The translations under genes and the position numbers were made by a program. From Bacteroidota bacterium (GTDB lineage Bacteria > Bacteroidota > Bacteroidia > Bacteroidales > SZUA-534), in assembly GCA_003250355.1 (NCBI GenBank), contig QKGS01000087.1, positions 65,608 to 129,607 of the forward strand: a stretch of DNA of 64,000 bases. The letters are read 5' to 3'. Shown here piece after piece: positions 19,756-28,937 of the stretch. Each line of letters opens with the position of its first letter. Positions within the stretch are counted from its first letter, which is position 1. The notes below the pieces were generated by a model. The model was given only the letters and a program-made list of their open reading frames with translations. It made no database searches and was not told the DNA's origin.

Positions 19756-20100
19756 ATGATACTAATTAAAGAAAAACACGAGAACTACACCATTGCAGGA
19801 TTTGAAGAGGGTACCGGAAAACTAATAATTACCAATTCCGATCAGGCAAAGATTAAATTAAACGAAATAGTTGACAATGGTTGTTCAAATTTGATACTCG
19901 ATTTTAAAAATGTATCGTTTATTGATAGTACCGGCTTTGGTTCATTGGTTACTGTTTTCAACCATGCAAAAAACTCAAAAACCAATCTAGTATTTTGCAA
20001 TATTTCATCGCAAACACAAACACTGTTAAAAATAACCCGTTTAGATCAGGTTTTCGAGATTTACGCTAGCCTCGATGAAGCTGTAAATGCTGTAAGCTAA
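19756..20100 (+). CDS. STAS-domain anti-sigma factor antagonist (SpoIIAA/RsbV-like)
   Basis: 114 residues, a single STAS domain. The phosphorylatable serine lies in SFIDSTGFGSLVTV, the signature of anti-anti-sigma proteins, preceded by NLILDFKNV. Unphosphorylated STAS proteins bind a kinase/anti-sigma partner and are reset by SpoIIE-type phosphatases. Two such phosphatases are encoded in this window (4245-6305 and 26682-28937), but no RsbW-like kinase is. The start is 2 nt after the hybrid-kinase stop. The 3' end overlaps the convergent gene at 20066-20620 by 35 nt. Confidence 0.88.
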   Translation: MILIKEKHENYTIAGFEEGTGKLIITNSDQAKIKLNEIVDNGCSNLILDFKNVSFIDSTGFGSLVTVFNHAKNSKTNLVFCNISSQTQTLLKITRLDQVFEIYASLDEAVNAVS

Positions 20101-20620
20101 ACAAATTGCTTTCAAAAACCACTTCATAATCTAATAATTCATTCAATGTAAGTATATTATTTGCATTGAATGAATTATTGTTTTCTATCATCATTTGCTT
20201 ATCGGAAAGCTCAGGCACTATAATACAAGCAGGGTTTATACTACTACTCAAATTTTGCGAGACACATAATATCGGATAATTTGTTCCTATTAAATCACAA
20301 ACATTTGATATTGCTGCTTTAAATCCATCACTATCGGCCGATATACAATATACTATTCCGGGATTTTTTTTTAATATTTGCGATGCCAATGTTTTTGCTG
20401 TTGTATCTCTTTCCCTATATATGGTATAGTCGTATTGCTCTATAATAATCTGGTTCTTATTTTTTTGAAATATATTATCTGAAGCACATAATACAACCAG
20501 TTGCTTTCCCAAATTTAGGTGGTCAATTATCTCAAATACAATATCAAGTCGTTTATCACCCGACACAGGCGATTCTACAAGTATAATATTAGGTGTATAT
20601 AATGGTTTGTTAAAAAACAT
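20066..20620 (-). CDS. conserved-looking hypothetical alpha/beta protein
   Basis: 184 residues from the ATG at 20620 (MFFNKPLYTPNIILVES). A longer reading to 20782 would run inside the upstream gene and gives an implausible Cys/Tyr-rich leader. I do not recognise a family. Alternating hydrophobic strands and helices are visible (NIILVESP, QLVVLCASD, GIVYCISADSDG, YPILCVSQ), suggesting a small Rossmann-like fold with no nucleotide motif. It starts right after the SpmAB-like gene stop and is last in a run with tlpA-like and IMPACT genes. The tail overlaps the STAS gene on the other strand. Confidence 0.55.
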   Translation of the reverse strand: MFFNKPLYTPNIILVESPVSGDKRLDIVFEIIDHLNLGKQLVVLCASDNIFQKNKNQIIIEQYDYTIYRERDTTAKTLASQILKKNPGIVYCISADSDGFKAAISNVCDLIGTNYPILCVSQNLSSSINPACIIVPELSDKQMMIENNNSFNANNILTLNELLDYEVVFESNLFSLQHLQLHRG

Positions 20621-20622
20621 TT

Positions 20623-21852
20623 TTAAAAGAATATATAAGCAATAAAAATTGCAGCCAAAATACCGACCAAATCGGCAATAAGGCCGCAAGTTATAGCATA
20701 ACGGGTTTTGGTAATACCTACACTGCCAAAGTACAAGGCTACTATGTAAAATGTGGTGTCGGTAGCTCCCTGAAATGTGCATGAAAGCCTTCCGGCAAAT
20801 GAATCGACACCAAATGTTTTCATTGTTTCAATCATAACACCGCGTGCAGCTCCCCCACTTAAAGGTTTCATAAAAGCTGTTGGCAGTGCATCAACAAAGT
20901 CGGTATTAACCCCCAACCATGTAAAAAAATATTTAAAGCCATCGGTTAAGAAATCCATGGCTCCAGAAACTCTAAAAACACCTATTGCAACAAGTATTGC
21001 AACCAAATATGGTATTATTTTAATTGCAATACCGAATCCATCTTTGGCACCATCAATAAATGCTTCATATACATTTACTCTTTTGCGTAAAGCCAATACT
21101 ATAAACGATATTATAACCGTGAAAAGAATAATATTTGAAGCTAACGATGATACCATACTAACTTGCTCGCGAGGTATGTTTAGGAAATAATAAATAGCTC
21201 CTGATATTAAAAGTGTAAAACCTCCTAAATAAAGAAGCATAACTTTATTTAGGAGGTTTATTTTTTGAAAAAAAGAGACAGAAACTATTCCTGCAATGGT
21301 TGAAAAGAAAGTTGATAATAATATAGGCAAAAATATGTCGGATGGGTCGGCTGCTCCCAATTGAGCTCGATACACCATTACACTAATTGGTATAAGTGTT
21401 AGCCCCGATGTGTTTAACACCAAAAACATAATCATGGGGTTCGATGCCTTTTCTTTATTACTGTTTAACTCCTGCAGCTGATCCATAGCTTTTAACCCAA
21501 GTGGGGTGGCTGCATTGTCGAGACCAAGCATATTTGACGCAAGATTCATCATTATGGAACCGGTTACAGGGTGATTTTTGGGAATATCGGGAAACAATTT
21601 GCTAAAAAACGGACCTAACCAACGAGCAAGTATATTAACCATTCCTCCCTTCTCGCCTACCCGCATTAAACCTAACCATAGAGTCATTACGCCGGTAAGG
21701 TAAAGCGAAAGTTCAAACCCAGTTTTTGCATTATCGAAAGTCGATTGCATTATTAAAGAAAATACTTCGGTATCGCCTAAAAAAAACAGTTTTATAATTG
21801 CTATTAAAAACGCAACTATAAAAAATGCAATCCAAATATAATTTAATACCAT
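20623..21852 (-). CDS. SpmA/SpmB-like nucleoside-recognition (Gate) domain membrane protein
   Basis: 409 residues with about ten membrane segments. The first half resembles SpmA (GLMRVGEKGGMVNILARWL, NLASNMLGLDNAATPLGLKA), and the second half resembles SpmB (PYLVAILVAIGVFR, PLSGGAARGVMIE, TFQGATDTTFYIVALYFG). Bacillus has these as two sporulation proteins; here they are one polypeptide, the form common in Bacteroidota. The Gate domain is shared with nucleoside transporters. The function in non-sporulating bacteria is not established. It lies 2 nt downstream of the TlpA-like gene. Confidence 0.88.
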   Translation of the reverse strand: MVLNYIWIAFFIVAFLIAIIKLFFLGDTEVFSLIMQSTFDNAKTGFELSLYLTGVMTLWLGLMRVGEKGGMVNILARWLGPFFSKLFPDIPKNHPVTGSIMMNLASNMLGLDNAATPLGLKAMDQLQELNSNKEKASNPMIMFLVLNTSGLTLIPISVMVYRAQLGAADPSDIFLPILLSTFFSTIAGIVSVSFFQKINLLNKVMLLYLGGFTLLISGAIYYFLNIPREQVSMVSSLASNIILFTVIISFIVLALRKRVNVYEAFIDGAKDGFGIAIKIIPYLVAILVAIGVFRVSGAMDFLTDGFKYFFTWLGVNTDFVDALPTAFMKPLSGGAARGVMIETMKTFGVDSFAGRLSCTFQGATDTTFYIVALYFGSVGITKTRYAITCGLIADLVGILAAIFIAYIFF

Positions 21853-21854
21853 TA

Positions 21855-22442
21855 CTACTGATTTATCAATGAGTCAAGAATATCTCTTATACGTTTACTG
21901 TTCCACTTGGCCACTCCTGTTTTATTTATAACTATTTCACCTTTTTTTGAAATAATATAAGTTGTTGGCAGTGTTTGTGTTTCAAGCATTTGAGGATACT
22001 CAGTAAGTGGTGTATAAACAGGGAAAGTATACCCTTTTTTATTCACAAAATTTAATACATCGCCCTTACTTTCATGCGAAATGAACAGAAAATTAACCTT
22101 TTCGTAATAGTCATTGTACAACTTTTGAAGATCGGGCATTTCTGCAATACAAGGCGGACACCATGTAGCCCACATATTTATAAAAATAACCTTATCGGAC
22201 AATGAGTTCAACACAACCTGCTTACCGTTTTTTGCCTCTAGTTTCCATGCATATGCTTCATCATTTAATACTGCTTTTTCCTTACTTACTGTTGGCTGAT
22301 GTATAAAAAGTGTCGGGCGTAGTATAAATGAGGTAACGCTTTTACGGGTAGCAGGTATTAGCATAAGCAATAACAATATCAATAAGGCAATGTCGATTGC
22401 CAAAGCTACCTTCGATTTCTTTTTTATATAATTTTTTAACAT
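21855..22442 (-). CDS. TlpA/ResA-like membrane-anchored thioredoxin
   Basis: 195 residues. A single N-terminal membrane anchor (about 14-32, VALAIDIALLILLLLMLIPA) places a thioredoxin fold in the periplasm. The active site is WATWCPPCIAEMP, a CxxC pair typical of TlpA/ResA reductases that act in cytochrome c maturation or envelope disulphide reduction. The cis-proline region is TLPTTYIISKKG. It is 1 nt from the IMPACT-family gene upstream and 2 nt from the SpmAB-like gene downstream. Its substrate is unknown. Confidence 0.87.
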   Translation of the reverse strand: MLKNYIKKKSKVALAIDIALLILLLLMLIPATRKSVTSFILRPTLFIHQPTVSKEKAVLNDEAYAWKLEAKNGKQVVLNSLSDKVIFINMWATWCPPCIAEMPDLQKLYNDYYEKVNFLFISHESKGDVLNFVNKKGYTFPVYTPLTEYPQMLETQTLPTTYIISKKGEIVINKTGVAKWNSKRIRDILDSLINQ

Positions 22443-22443
22443 T

Positions 22444-23040
22444 TTATTCTATTGTTATCCCTTCAATATTTAATAGTTTTTCTCTTAGTTCTTCTCCGTT
22501 TGCTTTTCTAATTCCAAGCTTTATGTAACACGTGTTATCAAACTTTTGTTCTATCTGTTCCGGATTCATTTCCTTTATTACTTTCATAATATCGTTCATT
22601 GCCATATAGCTGAAATTGACTTTTATAATGTCTTGCTCAAATTTTTCAATAATAAGATTATTTTCAATTGCGTCAATTGCGGCCGAACGGTAAGCATGAA
22701 CAAGACCTGGAACTCCCAATTTGGTACCACCAAAATAACGTACTACTACTATAAGAATATTTGTAAGATCGTATGATTGTATTTGACCTAAAACCGGTGG
22801 TCCCGATGAGTTCGACGGTTCTCCATCGTCGCTGCAACGGTATGTTTTTTTATCGGCTCCTATTCTGAAAGCATACACATGATGGCGTGCATCGTAGTAT
22901 TTTTTCTTTAATGCTTTTATATGCTCTTTTACTTCGTCTTCGGTAAATACCGGGAAAACATATGCATTGAACTTACTCCCCTTTTCTTTGTAAACTCCTT
23001 CTGATTCAGCGGCAATAGTTAAATACTTATCGTTGTCCAT
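22444..23040 (-). CDS. yigZ: IMPACT/YigZ-family protein
   Basis: 198 residues. The N-terminal IMPACT (UPF0029) domain is clear: KGSKFNAYVFPV, DARHHVYAFRIG, RCSDDGEPSNSSGPPVL and VVRYFGGTKLGVPGLVHAY, followed by the shorter C-terminal DUF1949-like domain. Bacterial YigZ proteins are linked to translation or ribosome-associated regulation, but their biochemical role is not settled. It is first gene of a leftward run continuing into the TlpA-like, SpmAB-like and hypothetical genes. Confidence 0.92.
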   Translation of the reverse strand: MDNDKYLTIAAESEGVYKEKGSKFNAYVFPVFTEDEVKEHIKALKKKYYDARHHVYAFRIGADKKTYRCSDDGEPSNSSGPPVLGQIQSYDLTNILIVVVRYFGGTKLGVPGLVHAYRSAAIDAIENNLIIEKFEQDIIKVNFSYMAMNDIMKVIKEMNPEQIEQKFDNTCYIKLGIRKANGEELREKLLNIEGITIE

Positions 23041-23065
23041 AATGCGGCAAAAATAATATATATTA

Positions 23066-25315
23066 CTAACTATCGCACATATAACTGAGCTTTATTATTT
23101 TCACAACGCTGCCATGGCTATTTTTAACAGGCCAAAAATATTCCTTCAACACATACTTATTTCCTGCAATAAGTGCCTTGGTTTTATGATTAGCAGGTAT
23201 GCCTGCCAATAGTTCTGACCATATATCGCGAATAACATTGTAACTGCTACTCAATACGTTATATTCATCGACATGGTTCTTAATTACCTTACGTTCATCA
23301 TCTTGTTTAAGGAAAATACTGTATCTATCGTTCATTTCCAGTATATCGCCTTTGGTGCTGTATTCTATCTTAAATATTGAAGCATTTATGAACTTAACAT
23401 AGTTCAATAATTCATTTTCACGTCGTAAAGCTTCTTCCTGTGTAGCCTGAAGCTCTTCAACATTTTGCCTCATTTCGGTTTCCTGAGCTCTTAACTCCTC
23501 TTGCTGCTTTTTAAATTGCTCTAATAGGTTAAACGTTTTTTGGTTTATTTGTACAGCATTAAGTGTCGATGCTACACTTTCGGCAAGTTTTTCTATAAGT
23601 AGTCGTTTATATAGTTCAATATCCTTGAATGAAGCTAACTCTATAACTCCTAATACTTCATGGTTATAAATTAACGGAACTAAAATCAAATATGTTGGCT
23701 TAGCATCGCCCAAGCCGGAAGTAATTTTAAAATAGTTTTGTGGTATTTCTTTCAGATATATTAATTTGCCTTCATACGCACAACGACCAATAAGCTCATC
23801 GCCAAATTTAATTTTATTCTTTACATTTCTTACTCTATCGTATGCAACGGTAGTTTGCGGCATTAGATATTTTTCGTTGTTTTCATCATAAGTCAGGAAT
23901 AATGCACCCATTGGTATTTTCAAGTAGTCAACCAATTTTCGCATAAGGCTTTCGCTAAGCCTTTTGACATCCTGATTGTTGTTTCGCAATATATCGGAAA
24001 AGTCGGCCAAACCATCGGCAACATACTTATTCTTCATATCTTCAACCTGAGCCATTAACTCGTCGTCTTTAGCTTTCGACAAATGTTCCTGCATACGTAC
24101 CAATGAAGTACCTAGTATATCGTTTTCACTCAAAAGGTTATATTTTATATCGAAATTACCCTTACCTGTTTGGCGAGCAAATTCGGCAGTTTTCAGTAAA
24201 CCCGATATTAAAGTACTCATAGAACGGGCTAATTCGCCAAGTTCATCTTTACGGTCTTGTAACAGTTTGCTAATATTAATTTCAATATTACCGGTAGCCA
24301 AAATACGTGAAATACCTGCAAGCTCTTTTATTACATTACCTATTGGGTTAACCAGATATACTATAACCGATACTGCCAATATACAAAATATGATACCCCA
24401 AAACACTTTATTTCGCTCTGTAGCCACAAACTTTTTATGCTCTGTTTCATCGTTCAATATTCGAATTACAACCCCCTTAATAAGTTTTGATGTACTGTTT
24501 TTAACAAATAAATATGTGTACTCCATTTTTTCTCCTTCATCGTTTACAAAAGGGAGGGTAATAACCGAACCGGCAATAAGTTCGGGAATAGCCTTTAAAT
24601 GTTCTTTGGTAAAATGTGATTCTGCCTGAAGTGGAATTGGTTTATCGACCAAAAAGAAAAGATCGAGATCTGATAAGTTATTCTTTTTCTGATCAATAGT
24701 ACTCAAATGATCGACCATATATTCAAAAACCATATCGGCCTGATTGGAATATAAACCTAATTCAACTATATAATTACCATCGGGGGTTGCCTGATATGAA
24801 TACTTTTTATACTTCTTGGTTTTGCTTTCAAAGAAAAATTTTGGACTATCAAACTTACCATGAGCAAATATTGTAAGTAAAAAGTTTCTGTGTATTTCAC
24901 CAAAGTTAAAGAAGTTTATACCCAAATCTTCACTATATGTTGTATTTACAACTATCCCCTGCCTGTCAATAATATACAAATCGTAGCTTTCGGGGTTCAT
25001 TCCCAAATCGGTACGCAATTTATGTAAATTTACATTTTCAATCCCTTCTGTAAACTCGTAATACCTGTCAATAATTTGTTGGGTATAATTCTCCATTTCT
25101 TTCTGTATGGGAACCTCTATTATATCGAGTGCAACAAACTGCAACTCAACAAACGATTTTATCTCTTCATATACATCGTTATATGAGCTTTTATTGTACT
25201 GATTAATAATAGTTATAGTATTTCTATAATTGTATAGACCCAAAATAATTAACACAATAAAAATTGGTATAACTATTATTGATACAAGCTTTAGTGTTAT
25301 TTTATTTATTGTCAT
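23066..25315 (-). CDS. Cache-HAMP-GAF-PAS membrane receptor without a recognisable output domain
   Basis: 749 residues from the ATG at 25315 (MTINKITLK). A TTG at 25357 would add 14 residues before the anchor and is unlikely. TM1 at about 9-30 leads to a periplasmic Cache-like sensor (YIIDRQGIVVNTTYSEDLG). TM2 lies near 310-330, then HAMP (RKDELGELARSMSTLISG) and a GAF domain at about 445-600 (GALFLTYDENNEKYLMP, PTYLILVPLIYNHEVLGVIE). A coiled coil of about 50 residues follows. The last 110 residues look PAS-like (FKIEYSTKGDILEMND). No kinase, phosphatase, cyclase or MCP domain follows, so signalling must go through another protein. The sensor is paralogous to that of the phosphatase at 4245-6305. 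Confidence 0.82.
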   Translation of the reverse strand: MTINKITLKLVSIIVIPIFIVLIILGLYNYRNTITIINQYNKSSYNDVYEEIKSFVELQFVALDIIEVPIQKEMENYTQQIIDRYYEFTEGIENVNLHKLRTDLGMNPESYDLYIIDRQGIVVNTTYSEDLGINFFNFGEIHRNFLLTIFAHGKFDSPKFFFESKTKKYKKYSYQATPDGNYIVELGLYSNQADMVFEYMVDHLSTIDQKKNNLSDLDLFFLVDKPIPLQAESHFTKEHLKAIPELIAGSVITLPFVNDEGEKMEYTYLFVKNSTSKLIKGVVIRILNDETEHKKFVATERNKVFWGIIFCILAVSVIVYLVNPIGNVIKELAGISRILATGNIEINISKLLQDRKDELGELARSMSTLISGLLKTAEFARQTGKGNFDIKYNLLSENDILGTSLVRMQEHLSKAKDDELMAQVEDMKNKYVADGLADFSDILRNNNQDVKRLSESLMRKLVDYLKIPMGALFLTYDENNEKYLMPQTTVAYDRVRNVKNKIKFGDELIGRCAYEGKLIYLKEIPQNYFKITSGLGDAKPTYLILVPLIYNHEVLGVIELASFKDIELYKRLLIEKLAESVASTLNAVQINQKTFNLLEQFKKQQEELRAQETEMRQNVEELQATQEEALRRENELLNYVKFINASIFKIEYSTKGDILEMNDRYSIFLKQDDERKVIKNHVDEYNVLSSSYNVIRDIWSELLAGIPANHKTKALIAGNKYVLKEYFWPVKNSHGSVVKIIKLSYMCDS

Positions 25316-25481
25316 TTGTCGATTATTTCCCTGTAAATTTACAAACCCAAATATCAATATTTTGCTTTATACTTCAAAGTATATGCAATACGTTAAAATA
25401 CAAAAACATAATGTTTTTTAGTATCATTTAAGAATTTTATTTATCATTGACAAGCTGTTAACTTACTATTAATAAAAAGCT

Positions 25482-26681
25482 ATGCGAATTATTCAACTAT
25501 TTATAATTCTTATATTAAGTATATATACAACAAAAACACATTCTCAGAATATTGACAAATACATACTTATTGATATATACAAAACTCAAAACAAGCATAC
25601 TGAAATAATTGAATTTATTGATTCACTGCCTACTGAATCAATAAATACAGAAATACAATTTCACAAAGCCGAAGCATTGTACAACAATGGACTAGTTGAA
25701 GATGCTCTACATATTTTTTTACAAATACAAAGCTCAAACCACGACAACATAACACTCTTTATTTCAAAATGTTACTCTCAATTAAATGTTTTTGATTCTT
25801 CTATTTTATATTTGGAACAATACTTAAAAAGCAATAAAAAAATACCTGCCGGTGAAATAAAAACCGATGCTGCATTTTCAACAATAAAGAGAGATACTAT
25901 TTGGTTGAATATATGGAAAAAGGAATGGTACTCGAAATATGAGTTATTATATAACGATGCTTTATTTGAATACAAAAGCTACAATTATGAATATGCTTTG
26001 GAAATACTTGAAAATATTATTGAAAAAAGAAAGAATACACACAAGGAGTTTAATCTTATGTCGGAAATATATTTTGCGATAAATGACTTTGATAATTCTT
26101 ATTATTATTCAAAAAAAGCTTGCGACTTGAAACCCGCTAACGAACTATACAATTACAATAAAGCAAGGGCTTTAATAAACAACGGTAAGTACAATAAAGC
26201 TATGGAGGCTATTAACCAAACTATAAATAGTAATTCGGGTAAGGTTGAATACCACATAGCACGTAGCAGAATAGCACTTGAACAGAAGAACTACCTATAT
26301 GCTATAAAAAGTATCGAAAATATTGCAGCTTACTATACTACCGATACTATTAACTATATTTTGGCATTAGCTTATTACCACAATGGCAATTATATGAATG
26401 CTTTAGAATATATAAACAAATGTATGACCGGTACACATATCCCAATATGGTATTATGAACTAAGGGCTGATTTGTATTTCAAATTGAATATATTCGAAAA
26501 TGCTATTGACGACTATAAAAAGCTTACTGAAATGTATATTACTAAGTATAAGTATGAAACTCAACTTGCATTGTGCTTTATTGAACTAAAAGATTATACT
26601 ACTGCTTGCAAACACTGGCATGAAGCAGAAAAACGAGGATATATGAAAGCACGTGAAAATATTCTGAAATATTGCTATTAG
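25482..26681 (+). CDS. exported TPR-repeat protein
   Basis: 399 residues. An N-terminal signal peptide (RIIQLFIILILSIYTTKTHS) precedes TPR-like helix pairs to the end, for example KAEALYNNGLVEDALHIFLQ, NKARALINNGKYNKAMEAI and LALAYYHNGNYMNALEYI. No enzymatic motif is visible. It is probably a periplasmic or outer-membrane-associated scaffold. Its stop abuts the stop of the convergent TPR-SpoIIE gene with no room for a terminator. No specific function can be given. Confidence 0.75.
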   Translation: MRIIQLFIILILSIYTTKTHSQNIDKYILIDIYKTQNKHTEIIEFIDSLPTESINTEIQFHKAEALYNNGLVEDALHIFLQIQSSNHDNITLFISKCYSQLNVFDSSILYLEQYLKSNKKIPAGEIKTDAAFSTIKRDTIWLNIWKKEWYSKYELLYNDALFEYKSYNYEYALEILENIIEKRKNTHKEFNLMSEIYFAINDFDNSYYYSKKACDLKPANELYNYNKARALINNGKYNKAMEAINQTINSNSGKVEYHIARSRIALEQKNYLYAIKSIENIAAYYTTDTINYILALAYYHNGNYMNALEYINKCMTGTHIPIWYYELRADLYFKLNIFENAIDDYKKLTEMYITKYKYETQLALCFIELKDYTTACKHWHEAEKRGYMKARENILKYCY

Positions 26682-28937
26682 TTATAGCCTCAAACCAATA
26701 ACTGTAATATCATCAATTTGCTCATATGTATGCCCCTTCCATGTCATCCAGTGCTTTAGCTCATTTTCAAAGCTCTTACCTTGTTTTTTAAATTCATGCG
26801 AAGCAACTTTAGCAACAAACGATTTAAAAGGCTTATACATATACGATTTACCTTTCATACCGCCAAACTGATGATAAAAACCATCGGTAAACATATATAT
26901 AATATCGCCTTTGCTGAGTTGCACTTTATTATTCAAGAAGTCTTTCATTTTCAAATGAACAGAAACCGGCATTTTATCGCCTTTAATCTCTTCAATATTA
27001 TCTGATGTTATAGTATCTACAGAGTCGGCTACATTTTTTCTAAGTAAAAACAACGACAAGTTTGCTCCTGCCATCTCACATTCATAGTTACTCTTATTTA
27101 TTACCATAATACTCATGTCCATACCCTCTTTTTGAGTACCCGGCTTTTTATCTTGTTTAAATGCATCAATAACCGATACTCGGAGTTTATTTAAAATATT
27201 GGCAGCATTGGTCTCTTTTTCTTTTACAACTATCTCTGTTAAAAATGAAATACCCAACATACTCATAAGTGCCCCCGGAACACCATGTCCGGTACAGTCA
27301 ACAACTGCAACTATTATTTTATTATTAATCTCTCTTACCCAGTAAAAATCGCCTGAAACAATATCTTTTGGTTTATAAACAATAAAGCTTTCGCTAAAAT
27401 TTTCATTAATTATTTGCCCCGACGGAAGTAGTGCATTTTGTATTTGCTTAGCATATCTAATACTACTGTCTATTTCTTCGCGGTGCTTAATAAGCTTATC
27501 GCGGTGTTCTTCCAACTCATCGCGCTGAGCAAGTATTTCTTCCTTCTGTTGGTTTATTTCTTCGTTCTTTTCAAGAAGAGCCTCATGTGCCAATCGCTTA
27601 TCTCTAAGCAACTTATAAAAAAACAACATAAATACTACCGAAATTAACAGCACTATTATTACAAATAAAATAATAGTACGCTGACGTGTAATAAGAAACT
27701 TATCGAGTTCCTGCTGGCGTTCCATTCGCTCTATTTGCAACTGTTTTTTTTCGGTTTCATATCGAGCTGTCATTTCAAGCAATGCACTTACATTAGCTAT
27801 AACAAACATACTGTCGTTGGTATTAATTACAACATCGGCATAATGGGTTGAAGTTTTATAATCACCAAGCTCATAATATGCTTGTTTCAAGTTTATTGCT
27901 GTCTTATTTTTTATAGGTAATGAACCTATATCTTCCGATATTTTAAATGCCTTATGAGCCCAAAAAACTGAACTATCGAGATATTTGATTTTTGCTAAAG
28001 AATCGCCTTTCAATTCAACCATATTAGCTCTGTTCAAATTAACAGAAGCCAAACAGTTATAAGCTTCCGATAAACCTTTTTTATCTCCGGTTTCTTTACT
28101 TAACTGAATAGCAGCTTCGCAATAATACACAGCATTCTTGTACTGTGCTATACTATTACTGCTTATTCCCATATTTAATAATGCTAGTGCTATCCCCTTA
28201 ATATCGCCTAGTTCTTCGTTTTTCTCTTTTGCCAAAACATAATATTGCAAAGCTTTTTCATGATCTCCGGCTTGAGCATGCAAAGCTCCGAGGTTATTAT
28301 ATATTTCGACAAGCCGTGGTGTATTATTATTTTTGTCGAATATTTCGGCTGCCTTTAATAAAAAATATGCCGATTTTGAAAAACGCTTCTGATTCAAATG
28401 TATAACCCCTAATATACTATAACACAAGCCCATACCTTCTTCAAAATATATACTTTCAGCTATTTTTAAAGCATCCATCATATATTGCATTGCTATATCG
28501 TACTCACCCGTATACTTTTTTACAAGACCAATATTTATAAGCATTTTCACTTGTTCTTCTTTATTGTTATTTAGAATACTCAGTTCCAATGCGGCTTTAT
28601 AATTTATTTCAGCCAAACCAAATAAGCTTACATTAAAATATATATTACCTGTTTTCTTTAGTATTTCAAGTTTTTGAGTAATGTAACTATGTTCATTATC
28701 AGAAAGTTCTTTATTTACAATATCTAACGCTTGTTGATAATACATCAGAGCACTATCAATATCAATTGCCTGATAGTATTCTGCCATTTGAAGTAACAAA
28801 TCAATTTTTACAGAATCATTATTTTCATTTTTTAATAGTGACAGTAATAAATCCGATTTGTTGGTATTCTGAGCACTACCATGCATTGATACTACCACAA
28901 TTACTATTGAAAATAATATATTCCGCAACAAATTCAT
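26682..28937 (-). CDS. TPR-sensor SpoIIE (PP2C-type) phosphatase
   Basis: 751 residues. A signal or anchor segment at 1-22 is followed by TPR repeats at about 25-400 (AGDHEKALQYYVLAKEKNEE, GEYDIAMQYMMDALKIAE). A membrane helix lies at about 417-440 (IILFVIIVLLISVVFMLFF), and a coiled coil (LEEHRDKLIKHREEIDSS) leads into the phosphatase. Catalytic motifs are complete: SGDFYW, DCTGHGVPGALMSM, FTDGFYHQFGG and IDDITVIGLRL. The periplasmic TPR array presumably senses an envelope partner, and the cytosolic domain dephosphorylates a STAS-like target. Its ATG overlaps the S41 protease stop (TAATG), suggesting a shared role. Confidence 0.9.
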   Translation of the reverse strand: MNLLRNILFSIVIVVVSMHGSAQNTNKSDLLLSLLKNENNDSVKIDLLLQMAEYYQAIDIDSALMYYQQALDIVNKELSDNEHSYITQKLEILKKTGNIYFNVSLFGLAEINYKAALELSILNNNKEEQVKMLINIGLVKKYTGEYDIAMQYMMDALKIAESIYFEEGMGLCYSILGVIHLNQKRFSKSAYFLLKAAEIFDKNNNTPRLVEIYNNLGALHAQAGDHEKALQYYVLAKEKNEELGDIKGIALALLNMGISSNSIAQYKNAVYYCEAAIQLSKETGDKKGLSEAYNCLASVNLNRANMVELKGDSLAKIKYLDSSVFWAHKAFKISEDIGSLPIKNKTAINLKQAYYELGDYKTSTHYADVVINTNDSMFVIANVSALLEMTARYETEKKQLQIERMERQQELDKFLITRQRTIILFVIIVLLISVVFMLFFYKLLRDKRLAHEALLEKNEEINQQKEEILAQRDELEEHRDKLIKHREEIDSSIRYAKQIQNALLPSGQIINENFSESFIVYKPKDIVSGDFYWVREINNKIIVAVVDCTGHGVPGALMSMLGISFLTEIVVKEKETNAANILNKLRVSVIDAFKQDKKPGTQKEGMDMSIMVINKSNYECEMAGANLSLFLLRKNVADSVDTITSDNIEEIKGDKMPVSVHLKMKDFLNNKVQLSKGDIIYMFTDGFYHQFGGMKGKSYMYKPFKSFVAKVASHEFKKQGKSFENELKHWMTWKGHTYEQIDDITVIGLRL

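Noticed and set aside
20621-20782. Longer N-terminus for the hypothetical gene ending at 20066
   Set aside because: It would overlap the SpmAB-like gene by 160 nt in another frame and gives a Cys/Tyr/His-rich leader unlike a real protein start.
25316-25357. TTG start for the Cache-HAMP-GAF receptor
   Set aside because: An ATG at 25315 directly precedes the membrane anchor, so the 14 extra residues are not needed.
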